Source of the DNA: Trichostrongylus colubriformis
Taxonomy: Eukaryota; Nematoda; Chromadorea; Rhabditida; Trichostrongylidae
DNA: 64,000 nucleotides
Direction of reading: 5' to 3'
NCBI GenBank assembly: GCA_963978905.1
Contig: OZ022260.1
Location: forward strand, 19,022,334-19,086,333
Part shown: in pieces, positions 24,595 to 35,603 of the stretch
How positions within the stretch are numbered: position 1 is the first letter of the stretch
Layout of the letters: each line of letters begins with the position of its first letter
Position numbers and translations under genes: made by a program
The notes under the pieces: generated by a model
The model's database searches: none
What the model was told of the DNA's origin: nothing
The model's input: the letters and a program-made list of their open reading frames with translations, nothing else

Positions 24595-24930
24595 AGGATA
24601 AAGGATGAAGTTTTTGGCGTCAGCCAATCCCTTTTTGGCTATTCTAGTTCCATTCAGAATCGTGGTGGCAAGTGAGTGCGATTTGGCCTATACAATGGCT
24701 TGCAGCAGCCAGCCGGTGCACAGGTCACTGCTTTCGCCCTGCTAAATGAGTCTCTTACAAGTGCATTACCCCTGAGGGATGGAAGGCTGGGCCGGTCTGA
24801 GCAGGCATGAATGATCGAAGGCTTGGCTGGCCTGAGCAGGCATTGATGGGGGAGTTGATACTCGCACCATGTGGATGGGATTCCGTGCCACCTGTCACTA
24901 CACAATCTCCGCCCCGAAACTCCTATAACC
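24595..24930 (+). repeat. Dispersed repeat family G, copy 2
   Basis: It starts GGATAAAGGATGAAGTTTTT, then carries TTCCATTCAGAATCGTGGTG, GGGATGGAAGGCT and two GGCCTGAGCAGGCAT-like blocks in tandem (24798-24846). The internal 45-bp duplication is specific to this copy. It is non-coding. Confidence 0.65.
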
Positions 24931-25604
24931 TTCCGGGGAGGGCATCCTTACAATAGGTTCTAGGTAACTAAATGATCGTCTGTAAAGGCTGGTAAGCATA
25001 GAAGCAGGATCAACACTACACACAACCAGCACCAGCTAAATCAGCACAAAGTCTTCTGGAAATAAGGAGACAAACAAAACGTCATCGAACACAAATGCCA
25101 AAACAATTCTGCTGACACCACAAACAAGACGCTGGAAGTAAATAAGTGAATAACTAATGCGTCGTCCTTCTCATTCAATCGAGAATAATTCATAATTGTC
25201 AGACTACGATGACACCTGTTGATAACTTGCGAAGACACCTTAGTATGGACACAACCGAGGACAAAAAGCTCGGAATTTTCTTTTTCCGGTCCTTTCATAT
25301 TCAAAGTTTTTAGTTTACTGAAGACCATGGTCTCGGGTAGAATCCGTTCCTGTGAGTTGCACGGTGTTACAGTGCAATTAATCGTTTTCTTTTTGTTTTG
25401 TATAAAAAATAAAATGTGCTCGTTTCTCCAGGACCATTCCGGCCTCCTGTTTTCTCTGGGCGATAAACAGAATTATAGCACGTCTGAAAAATCCAGGACT
25501 GTGGAGAACTGTAATCCTTGAGAATTAATTTCTAAATTACAGAAATTGAGTAGAAGATTTGAGGTTATGGCTGTGGTTTCAGGGCAAACTCAGAAATATA
25601 GCAA
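24931..25604. other. No recognisable feature between family G copies
   Basis: It contains a possible AATAAA at 25408 but no gene that could use it was identified. Confidence 0.35.
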
Positions 25605-25905
25605 GTGATAAAAGAATTAAGGATGAAGTTTCTGACGTTTCTCAATCCTTTTTTGGGATGCGCCGCGCATTTTGGTTTCATTCAGAATCGGGGTGGTAAG
25701 TGAATGCAAATTGTTCTACAGTGACGTGTGCGATCAGCCAATGAACAAGTCAGGCTTTCTCCCTCGAAGAATTTGGTACAAATTGACCCACGCTAGAGGG
25801 ATGGAGGGCTAAGCTGCTCTGAGGAGGCATTGATGCGGGAATTGACCGCTGCACTTTGAGAGTGGGAGTGCGCGTCATCATCGCCCTACGGGAAGTGATA
25901 ATATC
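25605..25905 (+). repeat. Dispersed repeat family G, copy 3
   Basis: It shares ATTAAGGATGAAGTTTCTGA, TTTTTTGGGATGCGCCGCGC, CATTCAGAATCGGGGTGG and GAGGGATGGAGGGCT with the other two copies. It is non-coding. Confidence 0.65.
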
Positions 25906-26869
25906 AATAATTCATTAATTAAAGATTCGGACACGACGCAGAAAGGTAGCATGTGCCACAATCCAGTAATTTAGAGGCAAATTTGACCACAAATGACCGC
26001 TTGCGGTTCACGGAGACAATATGTGACATCGCCACAGAGGTGGCGCTCTACACAGGCAGAATGACGCGTCTCGAGCGGAAACGCCTAGAGCGGGCCTGTC
26101 ATCAGCAGCGCACGAGCATCACGTACTACTGGTCCGATGATTCTGATCGATACATCGGTAATGCCAGGCACGACAAAACCCGTACGTCATGAGAATCAAG
26201 GGGGTCACGGGCTTGTTTTCCGGGATTATCAACAATTCCATCTCATCTTTCCTTACTATCGCCTGTGATTGCATTTCAGCTAAGGAAAAAAAAACAATTA
26301 TCTCCCCTACCGTTTTCGGAACAACAAACAATTCATAGGTCGGTAACATGTGACGACGAACGTGGCAAATTAAATCGTTTTTTTATGGGATCGATGGCAG
26401 CTTTGTCTTAAAAAATGATGCATTCCACAAAGTCTCAAGCAGATGGGTCTATTCGATAATACTTGAGTAATAGAAATGCAAATATCACAGGAAATATCAA
26501 CAGAAATCATCTGCTGCGAAAGGACTTCTTGAGCGGAAGTCCTGGATTAGGGCAACAACAAACCTGGTAAGGCCGGAATAGGAGCTTCGTTCGTCGAAAA
26601 TTTCATCGCCTTTGTTTTCGTCTGAGTGACCCGCATAGCCACTTAACGAAATCTCATAGGTTCTAGAGCAATCGGACGGGAGGGACTAGAGCTAAGTGGG
26701 TTTGAGGGCAGAACAAATTAGAATAGCGAACGCATATCGAGTGAGATGCATTGAATGGGACCATCCTCAGCGCATCTGTCGCCAATTGCGTTTCTCTGTG
26801 CTGTTGTACTTTTTTCAAATGTAACTGTGTTTCCCTCATATCAGTAGCTGAGTTTCCATAAAGGATAAA
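25906..26869. other. No recognisable feature
   Basis: No supported coding, inverted or tandem structure was found. Confidence 0.4.
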
Positions 26870-26933
26870 TATTAGGTGTGTGCAGCATAAATGGCCAAAA
26901 CATAACTGGCCATAACTTCGCCCAGACACAGCT

Positions 26934-27198
26934 TTATTTGTCGAAATAAAAACCTTCCGAATCTACGCTACCTTGCCAACGATATGGTAAAGAAAATATG
27001 TGATCATGATCAAATTCTGGATTGCGAGAGTTAATAAAGCCAAGAGTGGCATTTTTACCCTGCATAGTATCGGCGAACTCCTTCTGACGCGGGTTTGCAT
27101 CGTGAACCCGGAAAAAGTGGTAATACGTCAGGGATAGGTCTGGGGAACGAGGGGGTGAGGGAGAGTCTCGATGCCTAACTGCATTAGTTTTTGCTGGG
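26934..27198 (-). pseudogene. Mariner transposase C-terminal fragment, left arm
   Basis: Read on the - strand it gives a RSPDLSLTYYHFFRV segment, equivalent to the conserved SPDLxPxDYHLF block that holds the third catalytic Asp of mariner transposases. Here that Asp is replaced by Tyr. It ends SLPYRWQGSVDSEGFYFDK, the typical mariner C-terminus, then stops. The first two catalytic Asp regions are absent. It is the inverted partner of 27232-27478. Confidence 0.85.
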
Positions 27199-27231
27199 TG
27201 CGGGAAACAACGCAAAACCCCATACTTCGCA

Positions 27232-27478
27232 ACTCACCCAGCAAAAACTAATGCAGTTAGGCATCGAGACTCTCACTCACGTCCCTTATTCCCCAGACCT
27301 ATCCCTGACGGATTACCACTTTTTCCGGGTTCTCGACGCGAACCTGCGTCGTGCAGGTCGAAATGCCATTGACTTTATTAATTATCGCCATCCAGAATTT
27401 CATCATGATTGCATATTTTCTTTACCAGATTGTTGGCAAGGTTGTGTATATCCAAATGGCTTTTATTTCGACAAATAA
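27232..27478 (+). pseudogene. Mariner transposase C-terminal fragment, right arm
   Basis: The frame reads SQLTQQKLMQLGIETLTHVP, YSPDLSLTDYHFFRVLDANL and a final QGCVYPNGFYFDK, matching the last third of mariner transposases, with the third catalytic Asp retained in LTDYHFF. Roughly two thirds of the protein, including the helix-turn-helix region and the first two Asp residues, is missing. It ends at a normal stop shortly before the terminal repeat. Confidence 0.88.
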
Positions 27479-27554
27479 AGTTGTGTCTGAACGAAGTTAT
27501 GGCGTTTTGAAAAAAGTGATCCGTTTTGGCCATTTATTCTGCGCACACCTAATA

Positions 27555-28994
27555 AATTAGGAGACACTAAACACGAGATTCATACAATCTTTTCGGAACA
27601 TTAATTCTGAGAGATCAGACTCCCTCTTTTCAAATGAATGTAGCTTCCATGGAATTCTCTCTGATTTTCGGGTCTGTAAGCTGGTGGTCAAAAGCTGACA
27701 AACGCAAATTTGATTTCCATACTTCCGGGGAAAACTGGTGTCTTCTGGCCAATCACCAAACCATTCGAGGTTTGAAAAGCCAAATCAGCAATCTTGATAA
27801 GTCGAATTGAGAAGTGAAAATGGCTTTTGAGTCTGTGTCATTTTATTGAGAGCACTGGAGCGCAGCGTGAGTAGCTCTTGCAACCAGCAGAACCCGAATT
27901 AACACGCACAATTCTCACTTGCTTAGTCAAGCATGTCTTTTTTATGCGTAACAGAGTGACGAATCTATACATTTCAAGAACCACTCGCAACGCACTAGTT
28001 CACTTTCATGGTAAACAGAGTAGTTGCTCATACATGAATGATTACAAAATATTACAGTAATCTCATCTGTGTGGTAGAATAACACAACATAGAAATAAAA
28101 TTTGATAGAATTGAAGTTCGAACTGAACAAAATTTCAGGAATGAAATGGAAAATCAAGCAAAATCAAATAGAATTGAATTCGTAATGAAGGATACACCAG
28201 TGAAGAAGAACCAAATTTACGGGAATTTTGAAAAAATACTGACTTTCTCTTGCAAGATCCCTATAAACAATTCATATAAAAATACTCACGTAACTTCCAA
28301 TTTAGCAGTCATATCGAAGAAAACATGAACTCATTGTGTCCTTAATTGTTTCGGAAATCAAGACTTCGAAAAACCATACCATTTTTTTATTCGCAAAAAT
28401 GGCCTTTTGGCTCCTTGGCACTGCACGAGGTAAAGGGTTGGAAATATGCATTGGCTGAATTTTTGCTTGTGATCCCACCCCATAAGATTACAGAGTACTC
28501 TTGCTAATGTTAACTTCACTATCAAAATCTCTATCCATCGTAATTGATCGCGAGCACCTATAGGCGCGTTCAGTGAAAGGTACCTGTGACTAGGGGCGGC
28601 TGGACGTAGGAGATGGATATGCACTTTAATGCTGCAGTTACTCACCTTCTCAACGCGGGAAGTGCACAATATTGCACCCCGACACACCTGCTTATGGAAG
28701 ATTCAGGAATTCTCATAAAATAGATCTATCATACAATATGATTTCAATTTACATAGTACACCATTGCTATCACGTATTATATTCTGTACATATTCATTTT
28801 ACGGATTTTTTGTTGTTATTGGGATTGACCTTGTATGTGAGACATTAGGAAAGTAATTACTCTGTACCTGAACACACTCTTCATTTCGGCCGTCAGAATG
28901 AAGTGAGAAGGTGGTTCTATCGTTACAGATGCATTAACCATTATAAAGGAAAAGTGAAAGTAATATTTATAGAGAAATAGTAGTTTATTGAAAA
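27555..28994. other. No recognisable gene
   Basis: A/T-rich, with a direct near-repeat of AAATAGAATTGAA-like text around 28101-28180. Nothing else was supported. Confidence 0.4.
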
Positions 28995-28996
28995 TA

Positions 28997-29882
28997 TTAG
29001 GTTGCTTCATAATAAATCGGACAAATGGTAGTGATGATTTCTAGAGATCATAACTCGGTAACGAATTAACGAAAATGGACGCGCGAGGTACCGTTGGAAT
29101 GAGTATGAAAAGCTCTTCAAAGTACCGCAAAATAATCACTCCAAAGTAAATTCATTCCGCCACAATGCCGCACGATTTCAAGCGGTCCAGAGACCACATC
29201 CGCAACGTCATACTATTTATATCGCTATCTGGCCAGGAACCCGCAGATATCGGCAGACGTCTGATAGAAGTTCACAAGGAGCATGCCCCCGGCAGAAGTA
29301 CACTGTAGTTGTAGCATTCGAAGTTTGCGTCAGGCGACTATTCCATCGAAGACGAAAACCGCGGTTGGTGGAGCGTACATGGCGTAGAGTACTGGGAGCT
29401 GCTCGATGAAGGTACCACAGTATCCGCCGACGTCTACGTTCGTCAATTACGAGAATTGAAGGCCAATGTCCAAAGTTCGCTACGGCGGCGGTCACATGTC
29501 TACTTCCAGCACGACAACGTGTCTACTTCCACAGACCGCACTTCGCAAGATCGACCAAGGCCGAGCTGCTGTCGTACTTCTATACCCACCGTACTCCCCA
29601 GACCTGGCCCCTTCAGATTTCCACCTTTTCTCCCACAGCCAACGCCACCTGGACGGCCAAGACTTCAAAACTCGCGACGAGGTCAAGGCGGCACTCGGCA
29701 ACTTCTTCGAGCTCCAGCTTCCGGCCTTCTGGAGCAAGGGCATCCATGATCTGCCTATACCGTGGCAGAAGGTCATCGATAAAGATGGAGTATATTTCAA
29801 GTGAATCCCTGTTGTCGTAAAAAAGTTGTACGACAATGATTAAAATTGGTCAGTTTGTCCGATTTATTATGAATCAACCTAA
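28997..29882 (+). mobile_element. Internally deleted mariner element, 886 bp
   Basis: The ends are TTAGGTTGCTTCATAATAAA and, read inward from the right, TTAGGTTGATTCATAATAAA, with TA on both sides (28995-28996 and 29883-29884). Full mariners are about 1.3 kb, so roughly 400 bp are missing, and the transposase frame lacks its middle. It is a different family from the palindrome at 26872-27552. Confidence 0.9.
29165..29804 (+). pseudogene. Mariner transposase, internally deleted and frameshifted
   Basis: The N-terminus reads MPHDFKRSRDHIRNVILFIS and continues to a GDYSIEDENRG segment, equivalent to the GDFSLEDEPRSGRP block after the helix-turn-helix. It jumps directly to a WELLDEGTTVSADVYVRQL segment, so the first catalytic Asp region is lost. 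A FQHDNV remnant of the second Asp block follows. The last frame (29466-29804) retains YSPDLAPSDFHLF with the third Asp and ends PWQKVIDKDGVYFK. Two stops near 29307-29315 and at least one frameshift near 29515 confirm it is inactive. Confidence 0.88.
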
Positions 29883-29992
29883 TAAAATCAGAATACATAC
29901 ACTGCAGTGCATAATGATAAAGCCACTCATAAATTGTTTCAAAACTATCATAGTAAGATGTTTCTTGGAAACTTCTCAGGTATAGATTGTAG

Positions 29993-31713
29993 CAAAAAGT
30001 TTACTTTACTTGCTTTCGCTTGAGGTGTGTTGGAATGGGACTTCGTTTTTGCCTGCGCCATTGAGATTGAGGATAAAAAGGTGCCAGTAAGTCACTTGCA
30101 AAATCGGTCGTGGTGTTCATACAAACAATGCTTCAAAGATATTGTGAAAAAATTCAAGAAAGTGCTATAAAGCATATCGATTATGATCCCAATAGAATAA
30201 ACGGAGTGTTTAAGAGAGTGTCGATTCAGATCCCAAAATCATTACTCATTACCCTGCTCCTCATGGTTATTTACATATTCGATTCACCAGTTATTGTAGA
30301 CATAGACATTTTGCAAAGGCGCTCACTTCTTGGTGCCTCTCATATCCTAGTTTTGCGAAAAATGCTGTTGAGAATCGAAAGCGTTCATTCACGCTGTTGA
30401 TCCATTCAGCCATTAAAATGCGAGTCATCAAAAATTATACAGTTAAATGCTAATTTGAGAGAGGAATCGTTTTGCTTCTCAATACCGATCATCAGATGAG
30501 GATATGTTCATTGATGACTATCCAAATTTCTGTGTTGTCATCTGCTTACATCCATTTGTTTGCACTTTTGAGGTTCAGGAGAGCATTTTCGATGATGATG
30601 CTGATCATGTTAACCAAGCTGGTCGGTGACAGGCACTCCAAACTAAAGTGCATATACAGTGTATTTGAGAAGTATTTTTTTCGAATAGATCAAAAACCCA
30701 AATCTTCGAGTGCTTCTCCAAAGCAAAAAAAAGAAAGTCCATAACAAAATAATCTAAACGGGGTTTATGAAAGCCGTGTATTTTTTGCGGTTATCATGAT
30801 TGCCTTTGGGCTAAGACTGACTGCACGTAGTCATACCGTATAAAGATCAACGACAAATCAAACTTTTCGAATTCGAATACGTGGGCTCTCGTCACGATCA
30901 CTCTACTGTAGTATGGTTGGATCAACTGGTATTGTCTACTTATAACGCATAGTGTTATGTGGTCTGGTACGTTAATACATAACGGCTCCAAGCTGTTTTT
31001 GCGGTATTAAAATCGTGGAGCACCATGTGTTGTACTTACTCAGAACCGTCTTTTTTTCGGTCATAAGCGTCGATGCCTGAGAGCTAAGCCTGTTAGGATA
31101 CGTTTTCGAAAGTGGAAAACGACATATCTATCACTTATTGTACCGCTGTAGAAGTGGTTGGTGCTTCAACATGCAAACAAAGTTTTCATACAAGTAGGAA
31201 GGTAGCGCTGTATCCAACAGAAGAGTGATACGTTTTAAGTGTTTAGGAGAAGATATTCTGCTTATCCCCAATTATTCCGAGGAAAACTGTTAGTTTTGCT
31301 TTGATTTCAAAAGCAACTATCAAATAGTCACAGTGCCCATATTTGCGTGCCAAAGCACCGGCGGTGAACGTCTAAAATTCCATTACTGAGGGATATTATC
31401 GCTTTATCCGTTACCAAAATCATCATAAAAAACTATTACGGTCGAAAAACGATTGATGACATGCAATTGTCAAAAAGATAAAATCTATGAGAGAACTACA
31501 ACTTTCTATGGCTGGATGGATCAAAAGCACATTGTCTTGTGAATGAATGCTTTCTATTCTCTACAGCATTTTTCGCGATAGTATTTGAGAGGCCTCACTT
31601 CAGCACTCTGTTTACTCTGCTTGCAATTTTTTGCCCTCAATCTCAATGGCGCAGACAAAACGAAGTCTCATTCCCACACACCTCAAGCGAAAGCGAGTAA
31701 AGAAAACTTTTTG
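29993..31713. mobile_element. 1.72-kb TIR element carrying gene-like fragments
   Basis: About 90 bp at 29993-30085 (CAAAAAGTTTACTTTACTTG, GCTTTCGCTTGAGGTGTGTT, GCGCCATTGAGATTGAGG) are repeated in inverted orientation at about 31625-31713 with few differences. No clear target duplication was seen. The interior has no transposase. It contains 30590-30660, which resembles part of exons 2 and 3 of the gene at 32356-33713, and 30830-30945, which is an inverted match to 32217-32284. A non-autonomous element with captured gene sequence is one reading; an older segmental duplication flanked by repeats is the alternative. Confidence 0.6.
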
Positions 31714-32355
31714 AATGGATAGAACTTTTAGCTCTCCCCTGTTTTGAGCCTGGTTCCTTATTGTTTGTCAAGACAGATCAGAAATTTCATGCTAGTAATG
31801 CTCCTTCCACCCTTTTTCATGTGTACAAACTGGCTGTGAACAATAAGTACAACAAAATTTCGTCGAAGGTCGATGAAAACGTAAAGGTACCATTCCAGCG
31901 CAGTGCTATGCCCTAACGCCAGGGATTGGAGGTCTATATTTATGGGTTAACCGATTACTATTATTAGTATTATCCATATATTATTCATTTTTTCAGCCAC
32001 CATTCTTTGAGACAAACACATCTTTCCGTGTTTTTTGCTTTTGTACGGGTGTAACGGGTTGGTGAGGTGGAAGTTAAGACTCCTCAGGTCATACCAATTC
32101 CGCGAGGTTAGGCCGCGTCATTCATACTTTGCACACCGGCGATGACGGCGACAAAATCATGTGACCGCCGCCGACCACGGCAGCACTGTGGTGACCTGCT
32201 CTGTTTATGAAACTCTTGATCCAACCATACCCCACTATGATGGTGAATGCGAGAGCCCACGAATTTGAATTCGAAAAGTTTGACAGTAATTGATTTTGCC
32301 GCCGTTGCTGTCAGCTCCAGGGCAAAGTATGAACGCTACCTACAGGCTTTTATAG
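31714..32355. other. Region upstream of the candidate gene
   Basis: No complete exon was supported. A coding-like stretch at about 32217-32284 (ARAHEFEFEKFD) precedes a GTAATTG donor at 32284-32290, but its phase does not fit the next exon, so it is left out of the model. Confidence 0.3.
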
Positions 32356-33713
32356 ATATATCAACAAGGGAGAACTCGTTTTCGACATCACTGTGCGCGT
32401 AGCTTCATTTGCGCTTGGAATCATGGATCATATGGTCCAGCTCATAATACGTATGATCGGCAGCTAAATACATTTGTACAGCCACGAAACGATACTATTC
32501 TTAGATGCGACTTTCTCATAAACCTGTGTTATAATAAAGTGCATCATCGTATCACGACGACTACACATTTAAGTAGCCCACGATCATATGGGCTTGTCTT
32601 CGGCTCGTGCCTGGTTGTTTCTGCACTTCCACCCGGCGTAGCCACTCTTTGACGATGATGCTGATCCTCCTGACCATTTTGGTCGGTATCGTGTTCTCCG
32701 AGTCGTCGTTAGCGACAATGACAATAAGGTGGGAAAGTCAATAGAGCTGTTCAGCTTGGGACTATAAGTTATTTGAAGATGAAAAGGAATTCAGATGAGA
32801 GTTGTGTATCCCTCGCGTAATAAATCTCGTAATATACCTCTTTCTAGGCTAACAATGACTACTGCATATACAGTGAAGTCAAGCTGCAACCGTTCAGAGA
32901 CATCATCAATTCTTCCCTACGATCATTCCTTCTGAGTAAACTTGGAGCGATTGTAAGTTACACATGGTAGTCCAAAAGGAGCGCATAGGAGCCGTGCATC
33001 TGTTGGGGCGAAAAGTGATTACGTGCAGTCCTACCAAGTGAAGATCGATGACGACAGCAGCCCGTTTCATGTCTTTCGTATCGACCGTAAGGTAAGCCGT
33101 TCCCGACCCAACCCGCAAAACACTTATGAGTGTCCCGGACTACAACACAACAAATGCTCTGAGAGTATTCTTTGGGTATATGAAGTGCGAAGGAATCGTA
33201 AACCGCATTGCGATGGGTGCAGTAAGGAAAGCGAAAGTTGTAGAATCAATATTTTCTAGATGTCACACATTTCAGACTATATTTTCATGGAGTTTTTCCG
33301 TCTGCGGTGCGGTTACTGTGAATGATAGCAACTTCATGTGGACGGCATGTGACAAGGCGAAATTCGAAAACTATCTTCTCAAATGTGACAGCGAAGACGG
33401 ACAGGAGGCAAGACATCCACGAGTGCCACCTGTGCTGTCATGCGCCCAGACCACAACCCCTTCCTCGCGGGTCATCCCTACCACATCTGCCGAGGGGGTC
33501 ATTTCTCATTTGAAGGAAACTACCACTCCTGTCTCGCGGGTCACTTCATCCTTGGAGGCCGCCTCCACCACTCTTTCCACGCATGGCATCCCAATCCAGG
33601 ATATCACCTCCATCACCTCTCTCCCAAAGGACATCCCCACCACATCTGCCGAAGATGTCATTCCTACTTTGGACGAAACTATCGCTCCTTTCATGCTGGT
33701 CACTCCTTCCTGA
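32356..33713 (+). CDS. Candidate five-exon host gene, product unknown
   Basis: Proposed exons are 32356-32538, 32642-32728, 32848-32952, 33029-33091 and 33276-33713. Each intron begins GT and ends AG (103, 119, 76 and 184 bp), and every junction is phase 0. In the first three exons the stop codons just outside the exon boundaries define the edges. The joined frame is 291 codons plus stop, with no start Met, so 5' exons are missing. Notable segments are FDDDADPPDHFGRYRVL (exon 2), CIYSEVKLQPFRDIINSSL (exon 3), YQVKIDDDSSPFHVFRIDRK (exon 4) and CDKAKFENYLLKCDSEDGQE (exon 5), followed by a Ser/Thr/Pro-rich tail with repeated PTTSAE. Such tails are common in O-glycosylated extracellular proteins. 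No family was recognised. The AATAAA at 33892 supports a 3' end. The gene model is inferred from splice-site consistency only. Confidence 0.45.
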
Positions 33714-33780
33714 GAGGCCGCCTCCACTACTCTTTCCACGAGAGCAATCCCCTCCTCCCCCATCCCTCCCAAGGGGGGGG
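33480..33780 (+). repeat. Two-copy repeat of about 160 bp in the Ser/Thr-rich tail
   Basis: ACCACATCTGCCGAGG and GAGGCCGCCTCCACCACTCT in the first copy recur as ACCACATCTGCCGAAG and GAGGCCGCCTCCACTACTCT in the second. The second copy carries the stop codon (TGA at 33711) where the first copy reads TTG-like sequence. All three frames are relatively open, a by-product of low-complexity codons. Confidence 0.7.
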
Positions 33781-33891
33781 TAAAACTAAAATGCGCACCA
33801 ACAAAACTCGAAAGGGGTTGAAAAAAATCTTTAAATCGCTCAACTGTTTCTCTTGCGTCGAATAACGTGGTATAGTATAACTGATTCTAAA

Positions 33892-33897
33892 AATAAA
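33892..33897 (+). terminator. Poly(A) signal AATAAA
   Basis: A canonical AATAAA lies 179 bp after the proposed stop at 33713 and fits a 3' UTR for the 32356-33713 gene. It is the only gene in the window for which such a signal is well placed. Confidence 0.45.
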
Positions 33898-34220
33898 GAT
33901 TTCTGTCTGACTTCACTGAGTACTGTTTTCATGAATGACCATCATCTCTCTTTTTGATGCACAGATGTTCTTCTTTCGCATGATCAGTACCCCGAAAAGC
34001 ACAATAGATGAGCGCAGTGAATATCCAGTTTTTTAAAATTTATGGCAAAGACTTGGCAAAGTTCCACACACTGTGTATTGAGGACAAGTAATCTGATGAA
34101 GGAGGTGCTTGAAAAAAGGAAAAAAGGAAAAGACAACGTAGGTGAGTCCCTTTTCCACACTCGCCTTCTGGCTAGTGCGAGATTATTTAGGACGGAGGGG
34201 TGTCTAATCGCCATAATGTA

Positions 34221-35601
34221 TTGGGTTGAGGAATAAGTCCCCCGCCGTTTTTTTTAATCCCGTTTTTCACATTGTTTCCTTCAACTTTTGACGAAGCTTA
34301 TATATGTTTTCGATAGAGCTTTTTCTGCTCTACAAAATGCTACTATCTGTTTTTTGATTTCTTCGACTAACTGATATTTACGAGCTTTGGAAATGAGGTA
34401 AGCTGAAGGCAAAAAATTGGCACTTGCGCAACTCATCTTTCTCTTCTGCAATCGAAATTAGAAAATATACGTGCATATGCTTTCGATAGAGTTTTTTCAG
34501 CTCTACAGAATGACATCACTTTTTATTTAAATCGCTCAACTTTTTGCTGTTTTTAAGACTCACAAATGCAGTACACACAATAGTGTGCACTTTCGTTATC
34601 TTCTCTTCCTCGCCTACCATCGAGTTTGGAAAGGATGTGCATATATGCATCCGATAGAGCTTTTTTTGCTCTACAAGAACATACCACTCTTCTTTAGTAT
34701 CCTCTCATATTTTAGCATGTAGGAATAAGTTTCCATATGTTTTTCAATTCAAAATTGCGTAATGAAAACGAATTTTTTCGCCAGAGTGTTGTATATCATT
34801 CGATAGAGCTTTCTTCGTTCTACAAGAGAGAATTTACGGTCTTTATTAGAATTTATTTTTGCCCTTTTTTAGATGATTCAAAGGTCGACGAAATCGAGCA
34901 TTTTCAACCCTATGTGACGAAAATGCTCGATTTCGTCGACTTTCAAACGATCTAAAAAACGGCAAAAATTCATTTGAACAAAAACCGTGAATACTGTCTT
35001 GTGGAGCGAAGAAAGCTCTATCGAATGATAGACGACTCTCTGGTGAAAAGACCCGTTTTCATTACGCAATTTTGAATTGAAAAACATGTGGAAACTTATT
35101 TCTACATGCTAAAATATGAGAGGATACTAAATAAGAGTGGTATACTCTCGTAGAGCAAAAAAAGCTCTATCGAATGCTTATATGCATATCTTCTCCAATC
35201 TCGACGGTAGGCGAGGAAAAGGAGATAACGAAAGTGCACACTTTTAAGAGTACTGCCTTTGTGAATCCTAAAAACAGCAAAAAGTTGAGCGATTTAAATA
35301 AAAAAGGTACCGTTCTGTAGAGCTAAAAAAGCTCTATCCAAAGCATATACACATACATTTTTTAATCTCGATTGCAGAAGAGAAAGATGAGTTGCGCAAG
35401 TGCCAATTTTTTGCCTTCAGCTTACCTCATTTCCAAAGCTCGTAAATATCAGTTAGTCGAAGAAATCAAAAAACAGATAGTAGCATTTTGTAGAGCAGAA
35501 AAAGCTCTATCGAAAACATACATAAGCTTCGTCAAAAGCTAAAGGAAACCATGTGAAAAACGGGATATAATAAAACGGCAGGGACTTATTCCTCAACCCA
35601 A
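34221..35601. mobile_element. 1.38-kb palindromic element with repeated mini-hairpins (family H), copy 1
   Basis: The ends TTGGGTTGAGGAATAAGTCC and their complement are flanked by TA (34219-34220 and 35602-35603). The whole element is a palindrome centred near 34911, with the innermost pair AATCGAGCATTTT / AAAATGCTCGATT. Each arm contains four units of about 150-170 bp, and each unit has a short self-complementary motif of the type TAGAGCTTTTTTTGCTCTA (34314, 34484, 34653, 34803 and their mirror copies near 35005, 35155, 35320, 35490). No transposase is encoded. Its terminus resembles that of the 52380-53415 family. Confidence 0.9.
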
Positions 35602-35603
35602 TA

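Larger units (their letters stand above)
26872..27552. mobile_element. Palindromic mariner derivative, 681 bp
   Basis: The terminal repeats (left TTAGGTGTGTGCAGCATAAA; right, read inward, TTAGGTGTGCGCAGAATAAA) are flanked by TA on both sides (26870-26871 and 27553-27554). Each arm carries the 3' part of a mariner transposase gene, pointing toward the outside, with arms joined at a loop of about 36 bp (27200-27235) between GCATTAGTTTTTGCTGGGT and its exact complement. The arms differ by many substitutions, so the structure is not fresh. No N-terminal DNA-binding region is present, so it is non-autonomous. Confidence 0.88.

Noticed and set aside
32655..32728. Apparent signal peptide MMLILLTILVGIVFSESSLA
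   Set aside because: This frame reaches the splice donor in phase 2, whereas the next exon needs phase 0. The other frame of the same exon fits all junctions.
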